Positions 8,801 to 16,409 of a DNA stretch of 64,000 bases are shown here, in pieces (positions within the stretch are counted from its first letter, which is position 1; every line of letters begins with the position of its first letter). The translations under genes and the position numbers were made by a program. Source of the DNA: Candidatus Defluviibacterium haderslevense (GTDB taxonomy: Bacteria > Bacteroidota > Bacteroidia > Chitinophagales > Saprospiraceae); assembly GCA_016712225.1 (NCBI GenBank), contig JADJRL010000003.1, positions 2,989,501 through 3,053,500 of the forward strand, in the 5' to 3' direction. Under the pieces are notes generated by a model that was not told where the DNA came from, made no database searches, and worked only from the letters and a program-made list of their open reading frames with translations.

Positions 8801-11473
8801 CTATCGACCCCCTCCGGTAAGATTCTGATTATTTGGTATTTTGATAAATTCTAGTGATCCCGGTTTAACTCCAATAAAGAATGAAAAAGCTTTAGCAGAA
8901 GGATAGTATTGAAACTTCATAGTCCAGCAATGTAAGTCGCGTTCTAAACCAAAATCCGGATAGCTGAATCCTTTACGCAAGATATCATATCCAATCTGCC
9001 CTACATTAACTTTCCAGTTTTTAGTTAAAGGGATTGAACCATTGAGATTTATGGAATGTACACTTTGATATAAGGTATCTTTTCCGGAGTTTAGCCTTGT
9101 GTATAAGTATTGTAAATTATGTTGTATTGAAAAATTACTAAATACATCACCCAATGAAGGCAAATTCTCATCCTTGGGTTTTCCCTTTTTAAAAAATGCC
9201 ATTAATTGTTGAATCGTAATGTTATTGTATATGCCAAGATTTGCAAATGAAATATAGGCTAATTTGCCCTGAGTTTTAATCGCATATTTGTCTTTTCGAA
9301 CATCCTTTCCATTGATGATCTGATGTTCATACGGATCTAAACTGATTCCATATGTTATATTGGTATGACCTTTAAAGAAGGTATTTCTACCTGATCCTGA
9401 AATCAAAGAGAGTTTGAATGAATCAGCAAATACATTATACGAACCATTAAACCCAAGGCCTTCTATGATGGCTATTTTTTTTGCAGTGGAATCTTTTTTA
9501 GAATAGTATTTTAATTCGACTCTATTATTTAAACTAAAATTGATATTAAAATTTTCACCCGGGACTCCGGCACTACCAAAAGGACTATGTGTATAAATTA
9601 AGTAATCCAATGATTTATTGAAACTATCTCTGGAATCTGTATCTACTTGTTTGAAATAATTATAGGGACTTTTGTGATAATTTGGCGCAAAATTAAAATT
9701 AATTGCAGGCATAACTTGATGTCTGATTCCTCTAAACCATCCTTTCTTAGATAGTATCTGACCAAACAATTGTGTACTCAAGTTTGCATTAGCAGAAAAG
9801 GTTCGCAATGGATAAAATCCTTTGGTAATTTGGGTGTCAATTTTTCCATAGATTGTATCTATTCGGATTAATTTCATGGAATCATCCAGAATAGGATTGA
9901 ATATGGAATCTGGATTAAAACTCAACTCCTGTGCCCGAAAAAACCATTCCTCATCATACCGAACACTTGGACTTAAGTTGAAATATTTTAATAATTTAAA
10001 AGATACATCGGAACTGAGACTATGCTTAACACCATATTGAAGTTTGTCTAAAATTTCTTTTTCAAATAATATGGAGTCAAAAGTTGTGACACTGTTTTTA
10101 AATGAAGTGTTATAATTCAATGTAATTTGTTCATACCATTTATCTGACCCACCGACCTTTCTTTTGTTTTTTAGTGGATTGATTTGTCTCATTCGGATAT
10201 CCAATTGGGGAAGTGTGATATTGATGATTTTGGTTTGTAGATTTTGGGAATGATTCATCGAAGCTGTAAGTGACCATGGAGAATTTGGAAATGTTCTGGT
10301 ATAATTTAAATTCGAAGTGAGAATATTATTTTGCTGATTATAAGCATCCCGAGTATTGGCACGATCATAACCGCTCGTTGTTATATGAATATTTCCGCCA
10401 AGGTTTTGATAGGGATGTGCATTTTGAGCTTGCCTATGATACCATGTTATGCTTATGGGACTTATAATATTGGTTTTATACGAATCATTTAATTCTTCCT
10501 TGAATCGACTGTATCCGATTTCGAAATTTCCGTCGTATTTATACTTTTTTTTGTAATTCGAATTGACTTTTATTCCAAAAGAACCTTTGAAGTAGATGTC
10601 AGATAGAATTGTCGCATCCAGATGATCATTGATGGGTAAATAGTAACCTATGTTTCTGATTCCAAAACCTTTTTTATCATCATAGTCATAATCTTTTGGG
10701 ATGATAAGACCAGCCGATTTATTTTTGGAGATTGGAAAAAAACCAAAAGGTAACATCAGGGGTGGAAGTGGAACACCTTTAATTTTTACGATTGATGGTC
10801 CAATAATGATTAATTTATTTGGAATGATTTTTTGCTTATTACTATAAATACCAAAATGAGGTATCGGTTGATCGCAAGTTGTAAAAATGCCATTTTTGTT
10901 ATAAATGATATCATCCCCTTCAGAATGTTCTGCTTGTTTTGAAATGAATTTTGTGGTATTTCCTAAAATGAATATATCATTTTCCTTAGTAACGATTTCA
11001 GTAATGATGCCTTTCTTGGTTTTGAAATTATAGCGAAGTTTTTGGGCATCAAAGGTTTGATCACCATCTTTGAATTTCGGGACGCCAATTTTATGACCAA
11101 ATGTATCTATTCTGGGTTCAGCAGTAGCTATGCTGGAATTCATATCAATAACTATGTAGTCAGCCTTTAATTGGATTGTTGTGTAATTAATAAACGCTGT
11201 ACCATACAAATAAATAAGTTTTTTATCATAATCAAACACAATACTGTCCTGTGCCCCATAATCTACGGGAATCTCAATGGAATCGGCGGACAAAACATAA
11301 AGCGAAAAACCTCGTAGGACCAATGAATCCTGGTGCAATGAATCCTGGTGTAATGAATCTAGAATAGTGGAATCCAAAAGACTAACTGATTTAGTGGTAT
11401 CCTGAGCCACTAAATTAAGGCTCATTAACAAGCAGATGATCCAAAAAATGTTAAAAAATACTCTCAATGTCAA
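8801..11473 (-). CDS. lptD: LptD/OstA-like LPS assembly outer-membrane protein
   Basis: An 890-residue protein with a TTG start and a signal peptide ending near LVAQ. Residues 70-230 form an OstA/LptA-like jellyroll (IYLYGTAFINYTTIQLKADYIVID; RYNFKTKKGIITEI). The remaining ~650 residues are a beta-barrel with many aromatic-bounded strands (ITLNYNTSFKNS; FSANANLSTQLFG). This matches Bacteroidota LptD, which inserts LPS or LOS into the outer leaflet. Residues 36-50 contain a short tandem LDSLHQDSLHQDSL repeat, just before the jellyroll. It is divergent from the amidase gene, sharing a 70-bp A/T-rich promoter region. Confidence 0.88.
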   Translation of the reverse strand: MTLRVFFNIFWIICLLMSLNLVAQDTTKSVSLLDSTILDSLHQDSLHQDSLVLRGFSLYVLSADSIEIPVDYGAQDSIVFDYDKKLIYLYGTAFINYTTIQLKADYIVIDMNSSIATAEPRIDTFGHKIGVPKFKDGDQTFDAQKLRYNFKTKKGIITEIVTKENDIFILGNTTKFISKQAEHSEGDDIIYNKNGIFTTCDQPIPHFGIYSNKQKIIPNKLIIIGPSIVKIKGVPLPPLMLPFGFFPISKNKSAGLIIPKDYDYDDKKGFGIRNIGYYLPINDHLDATILSDIYFKGSFGIKVNSNYKKKYKYDGNFEIGYSRFKEELNDSYKTNIISPISITWYHRQAQNAHPYQNLGGNIHITTSGYDRANTRDAYNQQNNILTSNLNYTRTFPNSPWSLTASMNHSQNLQTKIINITLPQLDIRMRQINPLKNKRKVGGSDKWYEQITLNYNTSFKNSVTTFDSILFEKEILDKLQYGVKHSLSSDVSFKLLKYFNLSPSVRYDEEWFFRAQELSFNPDSIFNPILDDSMKLIRIDTIYGKIDTQITKGFYPLRTFSANANLSTQLFGQILSKKGWFRGIRHQVMPAINFNFAPNYHKSPYNYFKQVDTDSRDSFNKSLDYLIYTHSPFGSAGVPGENFNINFSLNNRVELKYYSKKDSTAKKIAIIEGLGFNGSYNVFADSFKLSLISGSGRNTFFKGHTNITYGISLDPYEHQIINGKDVRKDKYAIKTQGKLAYISFANLGIYNNITIQQLMAFFKKGKPKDENLPSLGDVFSNFSIQHNLQYLYTRLNSGKDTLYQSVHSINLNGSIPLTKNWKVNVGQIGYDILRKGFSYPDFGLERDLHCWTMKFQYYPSAKAFSFFIGVKPGSLEFIKIPNNQNLTGGGR

Positions 11474-11514
11474 AAAATACTTATAAATATATATATAAAT
11501 TAGTTTAATATGTT

Positions 11515-11522
11515 TATCTTTG
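11515..11522 (+). promoter_or_regulatory. Candidate -7 promoter element for the amidase gene
   Basis: TATCTTTG matches TANNTTTG and lies 22 bp before the amidase ATG at 11544, within the short divergent region shared with lptD. No clear -33 element. Confidence 0.45.
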
Positions 11523-11543
11523 TTTACAGAATAAGGCTAAAAC

Positions 11544-12650
11544 ATGAAAAACTACGAATTTCAAGCCAAAGTTGTATGCTATTGCTATGTCTTTTTGCTA
11601 CTACCATACAGCCTTAGATCGGCTAATAACGACTCAAAAGTACAATTTATTGGTGGTCCAAAGATAGTTTTGGATGCTGGACATGGAGGACATGATTCAG
11701 GGGCCAAGGGGAGAATAGCTACTGAAAAGGATATCACGGTGTCTATATGTACTAAAATAGCTCAAATATTATTGGAATCCATGCCATCAACGGAAATTAT
11801 TCAAACCCGAACCAAGGATGAATTTATTCCATTACATCGTCGTTCTGAAATAGCCAATGAGAATCTGGCGGATCTTTTTATTTCCGTTCATTGTAATGCT
11901 TCTACTAATATTAAAGCGCGTGGAACTGAAACCTACGTTATGGGTATTCACAAATTAAAGGAGAATTTATTGGTAGCCAAACGTGAAAATCAGTCTATAC
12001 ATTTTGAAGAGGATGCAACCAGATATGAACCCATGTTGGATACAGAAACACCTGAAGCTCATATATTATTGAGTCAATTTCAGAATCAATATTTGAGCCA
12101 AAGTCTTAGTCTAGCTTCATATTGTGAAGAACAATTTCGGCTGAATCATCCCGGAGGCAGTCGTGGTGTTAAACAGGCAGGTTTTTTAGTTTTACACCAA
12201 GCTAATATGCCTAGTATTTTAGTTGAAGTAGGGTATTTGAGTAATCCCACTGAGGAAATTTATTTGGCCTCAGAAGCCGGCCAAATTGAGATAGCTATGG
12301 AAATCAGCCAGGCTATAGTTAGGTATTTTGAAGAAAAACCATTAGCATTAAATATCAAAGGTGTCAATAAAATAAACAGAATTGCATCAGGCTATAGTAT
12401 CAATTCACTAAATCAGGAATTGATCAATAAATCTACTTATCAAATCCAAATAGCGGCCTCTAAATCCTGTGCCATGGTGCAAGATCATCCGGCATGGCAA
12501 TTCGTTCCTCAATATGATATCATACAAAAGGGTGAATTATATCAATATGTTACTGGTCATTTTGATGATAAAGCCGATGCGGCCATGGAATGTGAACGAT
12601 TGAAACAAATAGGGTTTAGTGATGCTTTTATTATTAAATCGGCTCATTAG
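11544..12650 (+). CDS. N-acetylmuramoyl-L-alanine amidase with C-terminal SPOR-like region
   Basis: A 368-residue exported enzyme that cleaves the amide bond between MurNAc and L-Ala in peptidoglycan. An N-terminal hydrophobic signal (residues 8-27) precedes an Amidase_3 domain (about 39-262). The zinc-site motifs are visible: DAGHGGHDSGA with the first His, the following KDIT Glu/Asp region, ISVHCNA with the second His, and the catalytic Glu in ILVEVGYLSN. Residues 298-368 (YQIQIAASK...DAFIIKSAH) resemble a SPOR domain, which binds denuded septal glycan, suggesting a role in daughter-cell separation. Gene order lptD-amidase-mlaD is common in Bacteroidota. Confidence 0.9.
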   Translation: MKNYEFQAKVVCYCYVFLLLPYSLRSANNDSKVQFIGGPKIVLDAGHGGHDSGAKGRIATEKDITVSICTKIAQILLESMPSTEIIQTRTKDEFIPLHRRSEIANENLADLFISVHCNASTNIKARGTETYVMGIHKLKENLLVAKRENQSIHFEEDATRYEPMLDTETPEAHILLSQFQNQYLSQSLSLASYCEEQFRLNHPGGSRGVKQAGFLVLHQANMPSILVEVGYLSNPTEEIYLASEAGQIEIAMEISQAIVRYFEEKPLALNIKGVNKINRIASGYSINSLNQELINKSTYQIQIAASKSCAMVQDHPAWQFVPQYDIIQKGELYQYVTGHFDDKADAAMECERLKQIGFSDAFIIKSAH

Positions 12651-12695
12651 TATGAGTTATCTTGGAATATTCCGGCTTGACTTAAAAAATTAAAG

Positions 12696-12703
12696 TAATT
12701 TTG
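12696..12703 (+). promoter_or_regulatory. Candidate promoter (-33 TTG / -7 TANNTTTG) for the mlaD-like gene
   Basis: TAATTTTG at 12696-12703 with TTG at 12677-12679, 16 bp apart. The element lies 20 bp before the TTG start at 12724. The same spacing is seen before msrA. Confidence 0.45.
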
Positions 12704-12723
12704 CACTCCAAATTGAGAAATCT

Positions 12724-13761
12724 TTGAAAATCGCAAGTGAAGTAAAAATCGGTATTCTAGCAGCTGTCACGCTGGCCGTACTAATCATAGGATATAAATA
12801 TCTTAAGGGTAGCAATGTGTTCGATAAATCTAAAATATACTATACTACATTTAGTAACGTCCAAATGTTGGATGCCTCTGCACCAGTATTAACCCGGGGG
12901 ATTAAGGTAGGTAGTGTAATAAAAGTGGCCCTGGATCCTAAGAATCCGGACCAGGTTATCGTAACTATGGATGTAAAGAGCGATATCAAATTACCTCAAT
13001 CTGCTCGAGCTGTTTTAGTGTCAACAGGATTATTAGGTGGAAAGGCTATTGACTTGTGGTTTGATCATCACTGTACAGAAGATTGTATTCCGAATAGAGG
13101 TACTATCCCAAGTGAAGTTAAGAGTATGCTTAGCAATATGCTTCCTAAAGACGAACTTGAAGATTATGTTCAATTATTAGGGAAAAGCCTGGGAAATGTC
13201 TTTGATACATTATCAGGTCCTTATTCTCACTCACAGGTAGCGCACATTGTAAATAATTTGGATGCAACAATGCGACACCTTGAACAACTCTCTAATCAAT
13301 TGAATACCTTGATTAGTTTGTCATCAAAAAACATCAACCAATCATTACAGAATATTGATCAACTGACGACAGCTTTAGCCAAAAATTCGAATTCAATTGG
13401 AGCTAGTTTAAACAATATCGAAGGTATTACTAAGCAACTTAAAGATGCTGACGCTGGTAAATTGGTTGGAAATGCTAATCAGGCTGTTGGAACGTTAAAC
13501 ACAACCATCGCTGAAGGAAAGAAAACCTTAGGAGAACTTAATAATGTCCTCAATCAGGTTCAAAATGGCAATGGTAGTCTAACCAAACTCATCAAAGATC
13601 CATCTCTTTATAATAATCTGGATCGCACTTCTAAAAACCTTGACCTATTATTGCAAGACCTCCGCTTAAATCCAAAGCGATACATTCATGTATCGGTATT
13701 TGGCGGTAAAGGGGAGAAGTATGAGAAGATTACAAATGATCCTGCCGATGCAGGGAAATAG
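12724..13761 (+). CDS. mlaD: MlaD/MCE family lipid-transport protein
   Basis: A 345-residue protein starting at TTG. One transmembrane helix (residues 8-26) anchors it in the inner membrane. The MCE domain follows (about 36-118: FSNVQMLDASAPVLTRGIKVGSV; VLVSTGLLGGKAIDLWF), then a long helical region (about 150-290, with LEQLSNQLNTLISLSSKNIN and further amphipathic stretches). MCE proteins form hexameric rings that carry phospholipids across the periplasm with an MlaE/MlaF ABC transporter. No mlaE or mlaF is adjacent. A promoter-like element lies between it and the amidase gene, so it may be transcribed separately. Confidence 0.85.
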   Translation: MKIASEVKIGILAAVTLAVLIIGYKYLKGSNVFDKSKIYYTTFSNVQMLDASAPVLTRGIKVGSVIKVALDPKNPDQVIVTMDVKSDIKLPQSARAVLVSTGLLGGKAIDLWFDHHCTEDCIPNRGTIPSEVKSMLSNMLPKDELEDYVQLLGKSLGNVFDTLSGPYSHSQVAHIVNNLDATMRHLEQLSNQLNTLISLSSKNINQSLQNIDQLTTALAKNSNSIGASLNNIEGITKQLKDADAGKLVGNANQAVGTLNTTIAEGKKTLGELNNVLNQVQNGNGSLTKLIKDPSLYNNLDRTSKNLDLLLQDLRLNPKRYIHVSVFGGKGEKYEKITNDPADAGK

Positions 13762-14658
13762 GCTTTAATTATTAACCTGAATAACTATTTTAGGGCAAGA
13801 TTATGAACCCATCCCCAACCTTTCCGCTGGAAAGGGAAGGGAGTGTATCAGTACTTCATTTCATATTTAGAACTAAAATTAGTTATAAAAGTATGCCTCT
13901 ATTTTACCTTAATTTAATGGATGTAAACAAATTCAAATTAACGTGAACAGGTCCTCCCTTTCAAAGCTTGTCCAACTCAAAAAGGTGGAGGAGGATTTAG
14001 GTGGGTTCTAGGCTGTCATCCATGTACGAGACAGTTCACAATCTAACGAGTGACATTTAGTATTTCCATTATTTATAGTTAAGTCTGACCTCACTTCGGC
14101 CCATAACTGATGATACAATTCAGAATCACTGGAAGTACATTTAGAATAGAGATGAGAACTATTATAATTTAACGTGAACAAGTCCTCCCTTTCCAAGGGA
14201 GGATTTAGGTGGGTTATAAAATTTCATCTATGACCACAACCTATCTAACGATTTACATTTTCATTATTGAGACGTAGTCTGAACCTGCTGTTCGTCTCGT
14301 CATGGACGAGACTAAAGTTCACAATCTAACGAGTGACATTTAGAATTACATTATTGAGAAATAGGGCAAACCTGCTGTTCGTCTCGTCATGGACGAGACA
14401 GTTCACAATCTAACGAGTCACATTGGTCACTCGTTTTCAAGCGAATAGCTTGAAACGATTGTTCATATATAATATAATTATAATCTTTAAGTGGTGGTAT
14501 TTATATATGTTATATATTTGAGTATTATTTATATATACTTTATTCTATGATTTTGGACAATTTTACTTCTTTTTGTAACTATTTTGCGAATACTGCATCA
14601 CTTTTTTGCTTATGCGCTAGTAATCAAGGGAAATAATATGTAAATTTTTTACATATTT

Positions 14659-14683
14659 GTGGGAAAAAGTGGAGCAAAGTGGA
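14659..14683 (+). promoter_or_regulatory. Candidate MraZ operator: three GTGGR direct repeats at 10-bp period
   Basis: GTGGG at 14659-14663, GTGGA at 14669-14673 and GTGGA at 14679-14683 are spaced exactly 10 bp apart, one helical turn. MraZ in studied bacteria binds upstream of its own gene to short TGG-containing direct repeats with this period. The array ends 9 bp before a -7 element, so bound MraZ would cover the -33 region and repress the cluster. Confidence 0.75.
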
Positions 14684-14692
14684 AAGTTATCG

Positions 14693-14700
14693 TATTTTTG
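14693..14700 (+). promoter_or_regulatory. Candidate -7 element of the dcw cluster promoter
   Basis: TATTTTTG matches TANNTTTG and lies 28 bp before the mraZ ATG, giving a leader of about 20 nt. The expected -33 position falls inside the GTGGR repeats rather than on a clear TTTG. Confidence 0.55.
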
Positions 14701-14728
14701 AGCCACAAACCAACAAGAAGCGCACAGA

Positions 14729-15181
14729 ATGTACAAACTGAGTGGAGAATACGAGATCAAATTAGATGAAAAGAGCAGATTGAGACTGCCTTCATCACTC
14801 GTAAAACAACTCGAAAGTGGTTTGGACAAAAGCTTCATGTTAAATCGTGGTTTTGAAAAATGCTTAATCCTCTATCCCCAAAGTGTATGGGAAGAAAAAT
14901 CTAAAGAGGTCAATCAGCTGAATCCTTATAATATTAAGAACAGAGAGTTCGCTCGCTTTTTCTTCCGCGGTGCTACTCAGGTTGATCCTGATTCATCATC
15001 TCGTATTGTTATTCCTAAATCATTATTAGAACATGCTGGAATAACGCAAGACATCATTTTATTGGCATACCATAATCAGGTAGAAATCTGGTCTAAAGAT
15101 GCTTATCTCAAAATGATTCAGGAAGAGCCAGCTGATTTTGCAAAGCTCGCTGAAGAAGTGTTTAGACATAAAGATGTCTGA
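14729..15181 (+). CDS. mraZ: Transcriptional regulator MraZ
   Basis: A 150-residue protein with two AbrB/SpoVT-like MraZ halves. The first begins YEIKLDEKSRLRLPSSL and the second has ATQVDPDSSSRIVIPKSLLEHAGI; the DxxxRxxxP DNA-contacting loops are visible in both. MraZ forms rings and binds direct repeats ahead of its own gene to tune the dcw cluster. It is the first gene of the cluster, and three candidate binding repeats lie 46-70 bp upstream. Its 3' end overlaps the rsmH start by 8 bp, suggesting coupled translation. Confidence 0.95.
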   Translation: MYKLSGEYEIKLDEKSRLRLPSSLVKQLESGLDKSFMLNRGFEKCLILYPQSVWEEKSKEVNQLNPYNIKNREFARFFFRGATQVDPDSSSRIVIPKSLLEHAGITQDIILLAYHNQVEIWSKDAYLKMIQEEPADFAKLAEEVFRHKDV

Positions 15182-16079
15182 AACAGAATATAGTCACGAA
15201 CCTGTCTTACTGCATCAGTCAGTAAACCATTTAATAACCAACAAGGATGGTGTTTATGCTGATGTAACCTTTGGTGGTGGAGGACATAGTCGATGCATTC
15301 TTGAATCATTGACTTCAAATGGTAAATTGTATGCTTTGGATCAGGATGAAGCAGCATTGAAAAATGCAAACCCAGATTCAAGACTCATTTTAATAAAATC
15401 AAATTTTAGGTATTTAAAGAAGTACCTAAGGTATTATGGAGAAACGAAAATCGATGGCATCTTGGCAGATCTTGGTGTTTCATCTTATCATTTTGATGCT
15501 TACGAAAGAGGCTTTTCATTTCATTCGGATGCACCACTTGATATGCGCATGAATCAAGACCAGGAAATCACTGCTGAAGACATCATTATGAATTCGAGTG
15601 AAGCTGAGTTAGCGAACATTTTTGGCAATTATGGTGAAGTAACCAATGCTAAAAAAATCGCAGCACAACTGGTTAAAGACCGCAAGCAAATTCGATTCAC
15701 CAGATGTCAATTTTTTGCAGATTGGGCAGCTCCATTTATTTATGGTAAACGAAATAAATATTTAGCACAATTATTTCAAGCATTAAGGATTGCTGTAAAT
15801 GAAGAATTGCAAAGTCTTCAGGAATTGTTAGAACAATCTTTAGATATTTTGAAGCCGGGTGGCCGATTGGTAGTGATCAGTTATCATTCTTTGGAAGATC
15901 GAATGGTGAAGCAATTCTTAAAGCAAGGAAAACTTGAAGAAGATCCGCACGATATGTTTGGGAAGCAAACAAAACAATTCAAACTAATCGTAAAAGATGC
16001 AATTGTGCCTGATGAACAAGAAATAAAAATAAACCCAAGGTCGCGTTCTGGTAAAATGCGTATTGGTGAACGAATATAA
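15174..16079 (+). CDS. rsmH: 16S rRNA (cytosine(1402)-N4)-methyltransferase
   Basis: 301 residues from ATG 15174 (MSETEYSHEPVLLHQSV). The open frame runs further upstream, but the family start MxxxYxHxPVLL fixes this one. RsmH methylates N4 of C1402 in the 16S rRNA decoding centre using SAM. The SAM-binding VYADVTFGGGGHS and the later GILADLGVSSYHFD and GGRLVVISYHSLEDRMVK motifs are all present. It overlaps mraZ by 8 bp and is followed by ftsL after 2 bp. Confidence 0.96.
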   Translation: MSETEYSHEPVLLHQSVNHLITNKDGVYADVTFGGGGHSRCILESLTSNGKLYALDQDEAALKNANPDSRLILIKSNFRYLKKYLRYYGETKIDGILADLGVSSYHFDAYERGFSFHSDAPLDMRMNQDQEITAEDIIMNSSEAELANIFGNYGEVTNAKKIAAQLVKDRKQIRFTRCQFFADWAAPFIYGKRNKYLAQLFQALRIAVNEELQSLQELLEQSLDILKPGGRLVVISYHSLEDRMVKQFLKQGKLEEDPHDMFGKQTKQFKLIVKDAIVPDEQEIKINPRSRSGKMRIGERI

Positions 16080-16081
16080 AT

Positions 16082-16405
16082 ATGGATTATAATAAACCGC
16101 CTAAAATAGATCGAAAGAAATACAGCAATGTAGGTACGATGATGATTTACAAAAATCTACCGTACATCTTTTTGATTTTTATTCTCGGTTTACTATACAT
16201 TGCTAATAGTCATTATGCAGAAAAAAATATTCGCATAAATCAAGTTTTAAGCGAAGAAATAAAAGAATTGAAATGGGATTACTGGACATTGAAATCTGGA
16301 ATTATGTTTAATAGTACAGAAGGACAAATTTCAAAAAAGGTATCCGAAAAAGAAATATATATCCGCGAACAAGCACCTAAAAAAATAGTGCGCGTGGAGA
16401 ATTAA
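16082..16405 (+). CDS. ftsL: FtsL-like division protein
   Basis: 107 residues: a cytoplasmic N-terminus of about 27 residues, one transmembrane helix (LPYIFLIFILGLLYIANSHY, about 28-47) and a periplasmic coiled-coil-like segment (KNIRINQVLSEEIKELKWDYWTL). This is the architecture and position of the Bacteroidota FtsL-like protein, which links FtsQ/FtsB to the FtsW-FtsI septal synthase. Sequence conservation is weak, so the call rests mainly on topology and on its place between rsmH and ftsI. Confidence 0.88.
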   Translation: MDYNKPPKIDRKKYSNVGTMMIYKNLPYIFLIFILGLLYIANSHYAEKNIRINQVLSEEIKELKWDYWTLKSGIMFNSTEGQISKKVSEKEIYIREQAPKKIVRVEN

Positions 16406-16409
16406 AATT

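Larger units (their letters stand above)
13762..14728. repeat. Gene-free region with clustered degenerate repeats before mraZ
   Basis: Almost 1 kb without a credible gene. Unit A (AACGTGAAC...TCCTCCCTTTC...GGATTTAGGTGGGTT) occurs at 13939-14007 and, shortened, at 14170-14216. Unit B (GTTCACAATCTAACGAGTG plus ACATT) occurs at 14034-14060, 14317-14343 and, with one change, 14401-14424. Unit C, at 14284-14312 and 14371-14399, contains a perfect palindrome GTCTCGTC-ATG-GACGAGAC. A further CTTTCC/GGAAAG hairpin is near 13820. Copies differ by internal deletions, unlike CRISPR repeats. A 62-codon minus-strand frame here has no support. Confidence 0.7.

Noticed and set aside
14008..14196. A 62-codon frame in the repeat region
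   Set aside because: Made of the diverged repeats; no plausible protein features.
14034..14424. Possible CRISPR array
   Set aside because: Repeats differ in length and sequence, spacing is irregular and no cas genes are in the window.
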